Assembly (NCBI GenBank): GCA_002049455.2 | Contig: KV918769.1 | Coordinates: forward strand, 541,090-605,089 | Reading direction: 5' to 3' | DNA length: 64,000 nucleotides | From: Porphyra umbilicalis | Taxonomy: Eukaryota; Rhodophyta; Bangiophyceae; Bangiales; Bangiaceae | Shown: positions 57,976 to 64,000 of the stretch, piece by piece | How positions within the stretch are numbered: the stretch's first letter is position 1 | Layout: each line of letters opens with the position of its first letter | The notes under the pieces: model-generated | Databases searched by the model: none | Told to the model about the DNA's origin: nothing | Seen by the model: the letters and a program-made list of their open reading frames with translations, nothing else | Program-made: the position numbers and the translations under genes

Positions 57976-59028
57976 CACCCGCTACAACGGCCTCCATCTT
58001 TTTGGTGGAAGCAACGGACACGCCGATCACCCTGATACGGCGTGGGGCCATCCAGCGCGTTGCTGACCCATCGTGATGCGGCGCCTGACTCCAGATCAAC
58101 CGGCGTCAGCACCACGCCACCAATGGGAGTCGGTGTCAGTTGTCTAGCCCTATAGGGACGCGACATCACTGTCCGCGTCCCGTACAATCCGTTAGGGCGA
58201 TCCGGTGCCAGCAGGGCTGGGCCGGTCATGCCCTGCTGTGGGGGCTGTCGAACGCCGCACTGTCCAATGGGAAGTGCCCGCAGTCTTCGACATTCGTGTC
58301 GAAAGCCTCCTGATTCTCCACGTTTCTTCACCTGCGTTTTGAGGCATCTGGTGCCGCGTTTTTGGCGGCACGCACCCGTTTACCCTTGTTTTTGGCCTAT
58401 CTGGTGCCGCGTTTTAGCGACACACGCCCGTCTCCCCTCGGTTTTGGCCCTTCTGGTGCCACACCGTGAGGACGACGAGCGCATGCATGATCTGGGGCAC
58501 CTGGGGTGCCCCGAGGAGAGTATATAGACGGACAGGAGGAGCTCCTCCGGGGGGATCGAGAGGGGCAGACTCGGTACCAAAAGACAACCTTTTCCCTCGT
58601 GACCCCTCTCGCCAAACCCGACCGTCGTCGCGCCCGCTGAGCTCCTCGGACCCCTCCTCCGTCGTGCCCATCGTCTTCCCCGGCGCCGCCTTCGGCGGTT
58701 TCGATTCCCCAAAGTACGTACGACCCGCCACGTGGCATCGCGGGTCTTACATGTCACTATGTGCTTGTTGACGTTGTCGCTGACGCGCCGGCACGGAGCG
58801 CGGACGTGGTTGTCGCCTCAGTTCCCGGTTGGAAACACCCGTGAGGGGGGTGGTGCGTTTACGCCGTCGTGGAGCGGGTCTGGGGTCGTAAGTTTCGGAT
58901 ACTTGGTGCATGGGCAAGGTGGGGGTGCTGGAGAGGGGGTCGTTCGTGGGAGGTCGTTTGAATTTGAACGGTGCGGGCCGAGCGGTCGCGGCAAGCGCGA
59001 AAGTGATTCTGACGCGGACCCGCCCAGT
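57976..59028. other. Region with a possible promoter and leader exon
   Basis: TATATAG lies at 58521-58527, and 187 bases downstream a GTACGT donor (58714) follows CT-rich sequence without an ATG, which would suit a TATA promoter with a non-coding first exon. No matching coding exon was found to the right, so this is weak. The remainder shows no gene. Confidence 0.25.
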
Positions 59029-59031
59029 TTA

Positions 59032-59199
59032 GGGTCATTCTACACCAGCCCGAACGCCCCGAACGTCCGAACGCTGAACGGCCATATCAAAATCTCATTG
59101 GGCGACGTGGCATCGGCTGGGATGCTTGGCCAATGGAATTTCAATATGGCCGTTCAGCGTTCGGACGTTCGGGGCGTTCGGGCTGGTGTAGAATGACCC
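59032..59199. mobile_element. Tourist-like MITE (PIF/Harbinger type)
   Basis: 168 bp made of two perfect ~55-bp terminal inverted repeats, GGGTCATTCTACACCAGCCC outward, with a short spacer, flanked on both sides by the 3-bp target duplication TTA (59029-59031 and 59200-59202). TTA/TAA duplications and GGG-starting ends are typical of PIF/Harbinger MITEs. It has no coding capacity. Confidence 0.9.
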
Positions 59200-59202
59200 T
59201 TA

Positions 59203-59933
59203 GTCTCTCGGTCGAGCGGGCATTTGCCAAGGCTTTCAGACTGGGTCTCATGGTCGCAGACGTGGGGTGCTGGGTGGGGGAGCGGGGGCGGGGCAGTGGT
59301 GGACATGGTGGTTGCCAAGGTACAGTTCGTGAGCTGATTGATGAGGACGAAGGTGGTGGTGGGAGCGCGTGGGGAGGGGGGGGGGGGACTGGGCTGTACG
59401 CTGGTTGTTGCCGAGGCGGACTGGGCAACCTGCGGAGCGCGCCCCCCGTCAAGGGGGGGCCGAGGGCGCGGGGCGGTGTCGCGACGGCCAGTCCGGCGGC
59501 GGTAGCGTCGGCGGCAGTGCGGCGGCGGTGACGCGGCGGCTGCGCCGCGGAGGTGGCAGCAAGGACGGGGTGGCCTCTGTTTGTCGCTCCCCGGTGCCAC
59601 AGCAGCGGCACGACGATGACGTCGCGGTCGCGGCGCGCCGATCGCCCGTGTGCGCGCGCTGCCGCGCCAACTGGCGGTCCAGCCGGCCGCCGTCTCAGCC
59701 GCCGCCTCCGCTAACCGTCGCGTCGCCGCCGCACGGCGCTGCCGCGCGTCGCTGGCGTGGTGGCCGCCGCAACCCCTTGCAGCCGCCGCACACCACCACC
59801 CCCACCCGCGCCGCCGCGCACGCACTCGCCACCCTCGCCGCCCCGCAGCGAAGCGCAACTCGGGGACGCGTCGGTGGTGCGGCGGCGGCGGCGGCAGCGG
59901 CGGCGGCGGCGGCCAGCAGCGGCGGCGGCGGCG

Positions 59934-59965
<32 letters not shown>

Positions 59966-60463
59966 GGCGGCGGCGGCTCCCACGTCTCGTGGCGGCGGCC
60001 GCCACGGGCGACGCTGCCGCCGGTCAGCCGCCGATTTTAAGTGGGGTGGGGGCGGCTGATGTACACGCCCGCAGCGTGTCTTGCGGCAGTCTGATTGCCT
60101 CGGAGGGGGGCTGGGGGTGGCCACCCGAGTGACGACGAGCATTGTTCCGCCGTGATGGACGCTTAGGACGTCGTTCACGGGGCAAAGACGGCGAAAAGAG
60201 CCAAGCCACAGTAGAGAAAGAAAAAACGGAGGCCACTCGCACGTTGTGCCGTTGGCTGGACTTTGCTTTGAATTACCTGAACACTTACTTTCTTTTGATT
60301 AGAAAATTAAGGCCATGGTATCTTCGCGAACGCGCCCGCAGTCTGCCTCCATCGGAAGCGGGGCGCCTCGGACAGAAATTGAAGCGCACTGCGAGGAACG
60401 TCAACTGACAGCCTTTCTGCGAACCGCCACCCCCAGATCGCTCCAGGCCCTGACAGCTCGGCT
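59203..60463. other. GC-rich intergenic with CGG-triplet tract
   Basis: Positions 59880-59975 hold a (GGC)n/(GGCGGCAGC)n triplet-type microsatellite. Around it, frames on both strands encode only Arg/Gly/Ala/Pro-rich strings. From about 60130 to 60460 composition is balanced with no supported gene. Confidence 0.5.
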
Positions 60464-63400
60464 CCGCGTGAAGGAAACGGGTGCCGGTGTTTTCGCAGCT
60501 AGACCTGCGAAAGTGGACCAGCGAAAATGAGTCCACCAATGAGATCGCAATACGGCCTGGCGATTTGAGCCCTCCTGGCCGCAACCGATTGCCGCCAGCG
60601 CGCCGCGCGCCAGACCTCCATGCCACACTCTCGAGAGCTTCGGGTCAGTGTAGTTGCCGTCAGACCATTTTCTTGTCGACCCATTCTATCCCATGTTTTT
60701 AATGGCAGCACTCCTATCCTGTTCTTACCCCTCAATTAAGAATGCTCCCCCAGCCCAGCAGCCCCCGTGCCGCCACCCGGGTGGCGGGGGTACCCCCGCT
60801 GCCCGCCGCCGCCCCTAGGGGCCCTGGTGCCGGCCGCCGCCCCCGCCGCCGCCCGCGGCTCCTGCCGCTCTCCGTCGCCCCGGTCGCCCCCCGCTGCTGG
60901 CCGCTGCCCCCGCTGCTGGCCGGCTTGGCCCCCGCGCTGCTGGCCGCTGCTCCCGCTGCTGGCCCGCCGCCCCCGCTGCTGGCCGCCGCCCCCGCTGCTG
61001 GCCGCCGCCCCCCGCTGCCGGACGCCGCCCCCGCTGCCGGACGCCGCCCCCGCTGCCGGCCGCTGCCCCGCTGCTGGCCGGCGCCCCCGCTGCCGGCCGC
61101 TGCCCCCGCTGCGGCCGCCGCCCCCGCTGCCCTCCGCCGCTCCTGCCGCTCGCTGCCGCCCCCTGTGCGCCCGCCGACCCGGCTGCCGCCCGCCGCCCCC
61201 ACCACCGGCCCACCCGCTCCAGCCGCTTCCCGCCGCCCCCACTGCCGCCCGTTCCTCCTACCGCCCGCTGCCGCCGTTGCGGCCGGCACCCACTTCTGCT
61301 ACCGCCCGTCGCCCACGCAGCCGCCGCCGCCGCCGCTGCCGGCTCCCGCTTCTGCTGCCGCCCGCCGCTCGCGCGGCCGGCCGTCAACCACCGCCGGACG
61401 TCGCCCCCGCTGCCGCCCATCGCCCCGCTGTCGCCCGCCGCCCCTGCTGTTGCCCGCCCCCCTGCCGCCCGCCGCCGCCCCCGCTGCTGGCCACCGTCCC
61501 CACCACCGTCCTCCGCTACTGTCGCTGGCCATCGACCCCGCTGCCGGCCACTACTGGCTGCCGCTCCCGCTTCCGGCCGCCACCCCAGCCGTTTGCTGCG
61601 GCCCCCTGCCATTGAAGGCTTCTAGCTGTGTTGCTTTTCTCTACTGCTTTGCATGTTAGCTGATGGATCTGGGGGCTTTACTGACTGACTTCAGAGGCTT
61701 GGCAGCAGGTCGTGGGCCAGGGAAGGTTGGGCATAGGTTGTTTGTTTCTGTCATGTTGAGAGGTAAAATTGAACATGATGCAGTTGTTTGTGCGCTTAGC
61801 CACCTATACCACGCTTCATAGCGCAGTCGATATACCCAGAAACGACCAAATATAAAAACCGCGTTTCTCGTTCTCATGCATGTGTACTTGCGCACCCTCG
61901 CCCCTACCGATCTGAGGCCCTGATGGACCAATCCGGAACGATGGGTGGACCAATCGAGAACGATGGTGCATACGGCACATGATTCACATCGACATTGTAC
62001 CTTTTCCCAGATGTGTCCGGGGCTCTTGAGGGCCCTGAGAACCTTGGTATTACTGGCTAGCTCGCAGACGATTCTTCATCATGTTTTCTGCACTCCCAAC
62101 AAAAACTTCTTGTCTGTCCTCACCACCCCGTTACCATGCCTGGCATTGCAGCTCTGCGGATGCTCGCATTGTTCAGAGACACCCAGAGCCCCACCTCCCA
62201 CCCCATCCACAACAGTTTTTGTAGAGGCGTTCGCCGACAACGGCCCGAATGCTGCGGTCGGCAGCAGCCAGTCCGCTGGCAGTGGCGGCGGCTGCCGGCG
62301 GCGGCGGCCAGCTGCCGGCCGCGGTGGCAGTGACAAGCAGCGGCGGCTGCGGACGGCGGCGGCGGCGCGCCGGCGGCTGCGGATGGCGGCGGCGCGGCGG
62401 CCGGCGACGGCGGCGGCCAGCAGCGGCGGTGCAGCAAACGGAGAGGGTGCGGCCAGAAGCGGTGGAGGCGGCCGGCCGCGCAGCGATCGCCAGCGGCGGG
62501 GTTGGCGGCCGGTAGCGGGGGGTGGGCGCTAGCGACACGGGAGGCGGGCGGCAGCTGAGGCGGCGGCGGCCCGGTAGAGCGGCGGTCGGCAGTGGGGGCG
62601 GCGAGCGGCAGCGGGGGTGGCGGCACGGGGCTGCTGGGCTGGGGGATGAGATTCTTAATTATGGGGCAGGAACAGGAATAGGAGTGCTGTCGTTAATGAC
62701 ATGGGATAGATTGGGTCACAAGAAAATGGTCTCAAGGCAACTACACGATCAGCGAAGCTCTCGAGAGCTTGATCTGCATCTGGCGCGCGCAGCGCGCCGT
62801 AGGCACCCCCCCCCCCCCCCCCCCCGGTGCGGTGCTGATTTTCGCAGCTCATATTCGCGGATCTTCTGCGAAAACAAGGATGCCCGATTCCTACCTCCGG
62901 CTCCGAGACCGCCTGACGCGTCGGGCGACCCGCGCCAACCGCGACGCCGCCGACCAGTCGTCGGCTCGCTCCGCATGACAGCTGCTGCCGGTCGCATCGT
63001 GCGGTCACCACCCCCGGCCGTTGACGGCCGGCCCAAGCGTGCGCTCGCCACGCGGCTTGTGCATGGGCCGGACCGCTGTCCGCCGAGCGGACGGCGGCCC
63101 CGCACGTGCCCGGGTCGGTGGGCCCCCGCCCCCACCCGGGTGGCACACAGCGGCTGCACATGGGCCGCCGCATCTGCGCGTGCGTCCGCGGCCGCACGTG
63201 GTGGGCGACGCGGCCGCCGGCGGGAGCGTCCGCACCAGCGATGACGACGCCCGTGGGCCGCCTTATTCCCGCCCCTCTCCCAGCAACTCGGACGCCCGCC
63301 CGCCTCGCCATTGCGCCCGGTGCCGCCTGCAAGCGCCGGCGCCGAGTCGCCACGCCCGACCCGGTACGTCCGCCGACCATGTCCGCCACGTCTGATGCAA

Positions 63401-64000
63401 CATGGACGCGGCCTGGGTGGTGGCCGCAGCTGTTGGGCAGCGTGCCACGCCCGAAACGCCGCGTCGTGTGTTGTCGACTGTGGTACGGAGGGGGGGGGGG
63501 GCATCCGCCGTCGCGACGACTGGGGATGAGAGAGAAAAGACCCCCGCCTACCCCCTGTTTACCCGCGGGCTACTGCCGCGGGCCGTGGTCATGGGCGGGC
63601 GGCGCCTCCAACGGTGGGTGGTCTCCCGCCACCACCCGGCGGCGTGCGTGAAACGGCTGGCTGGTGGGCGGCGGCGGTCGGCGGCAGCAGCGTCGGCGTG
63701 GGGCGGCGGTGGCGGCCGCTGTGGGGCTGCAACCGGGCCAAAGAGCCGGTGCCTGTGTACAGCTGCCAAAGCCTGCGCGGGCGGTCTTTCTCCGTTCCTT
63801 TCCCGCTGGCGGCGGCGCCTGCGCGTGCCCCTTGAACGTGTGGGCGCCCTTGCCGACGCACGAACGCGCCCGCCGCCTCTCCTGGTGCCGCCGGCTCCGG
63901 TGTTACCCACATCCCGCGTGCGCGCCGTCTCCGCGCTGCCCACTCCGCCGGCTCGGTCTGCTTTCGCTGGCTCCCGCCTCTGCAATTCTCTTTTCTTTTC
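60464..64000. repeat. Segmental duplication, copy 2 (runs off the window)
   Basis: Same orientation and order as 43472-47020, with many single-base losses in GC runs (for example the block after gccgcccctagg near 60815 is shorter). The copy includes a second foldback-like element (about 60471-62890) and continues to the last base, which corresponds to about 47033 in copy 1, some 196 bases before the protease start there. Confidence 0.93.
60471..62890. mobile_element. Foldback-like element, copy 2
   Basis: Ends correspond to 43479 and 45912 of the first copy, with the same inverted blocks (tgttttcgcag, ctctcgagagctt, gaccattttcttg) and the same non-coding core (about 61610-62230). No transposase. 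Confidence 0.62.

Noticed and set aside
1-64000. Bacterial operons, ribosome binding sites, rRNA genes
   Set aside because: Introns, LTR elements and eukaryote-specific genes exclude a prokaryotic source; no rRNA-like segments were seen.

Overview
This is a GC-rich eukaryotic nuclear sequence. The evidence is spliceosomal introns in a complex I subunit gene and in a serine protease gene, endomembrane genes (an AP-3 adaptor beta subunit and a membrane-anchored P450), Ty3/gypsy and Ty1/copia retrotransposons, and satellite DNA. Very high GC, compact or intronless genes, long C/G homopolymers and very uniform GTACGT/GTGCGT splice donors would suit a bangiophyte red alga (Porphyra/Pyropia type). 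That assignment is my inference, not proven here. Single N characters at 978 and 57975 mark assembly joins.

Layout. Positions 1-28933 are one heterochromatin-like domain: a 345-bp tandem satellite in three blocks (1-977, 11246-16162, 21106-28933), split by two LTR retrotransposons that both lie on the minus strand. The first (979-11245) is a chromovirus: gag with a zinc knuckle, then protease, RT, RNase H, integrase and a C-terminal chromodomain. It keeps its 5' LTR (10594-11245) and a clear primer binding site, but its 3' LTR is missing at the N join. A long unrecognised plus-strand ORF (979-3097) lies between pol and that join. The second (16163-21105) is a complete copia element with two LTRs and a primer site that matches the anticodon arm of initiator tRNA-Met.

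Positions 28934-39302 hold the host genes: NDUFS7 (plus, three exons), a 622-residue cytochrome P450 (minus) and an AP-3 beta-like subunit (minus, frame broken at homopolymers). Positions 40000-43090 are dominated by a large palindrome with two 748-bp arms. Positions 43472-47020 carry a foldback-like element inside a segment duplicated at 60464-64000. Between the copies lie a secreted trypsin-like protease gene (47229-49841), a small putative membrane protein, a 642-bp direct duplication, a six-helix membrane protein of unknown function (53656-54753), another inverted-repeat region (about 55860-57880) and a textbook Tourist-like MITE (59032-59199).

How it fits together: the left 29 kb is repeats invading repeats, with one element carrying a chromodomain, as expected for a centromere-like or pericentromeric array. 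The right 35 kb is gene-bearing but rich in inverted and segmental repeats. Many frame breaks in otherwise well-conserved coding regions fall on C/G runs or in short stretches of single-base loss, so several apparent pseudogenes may be consensus errors. There is no operon logic here; each gene is an independent eukaryotic unit.
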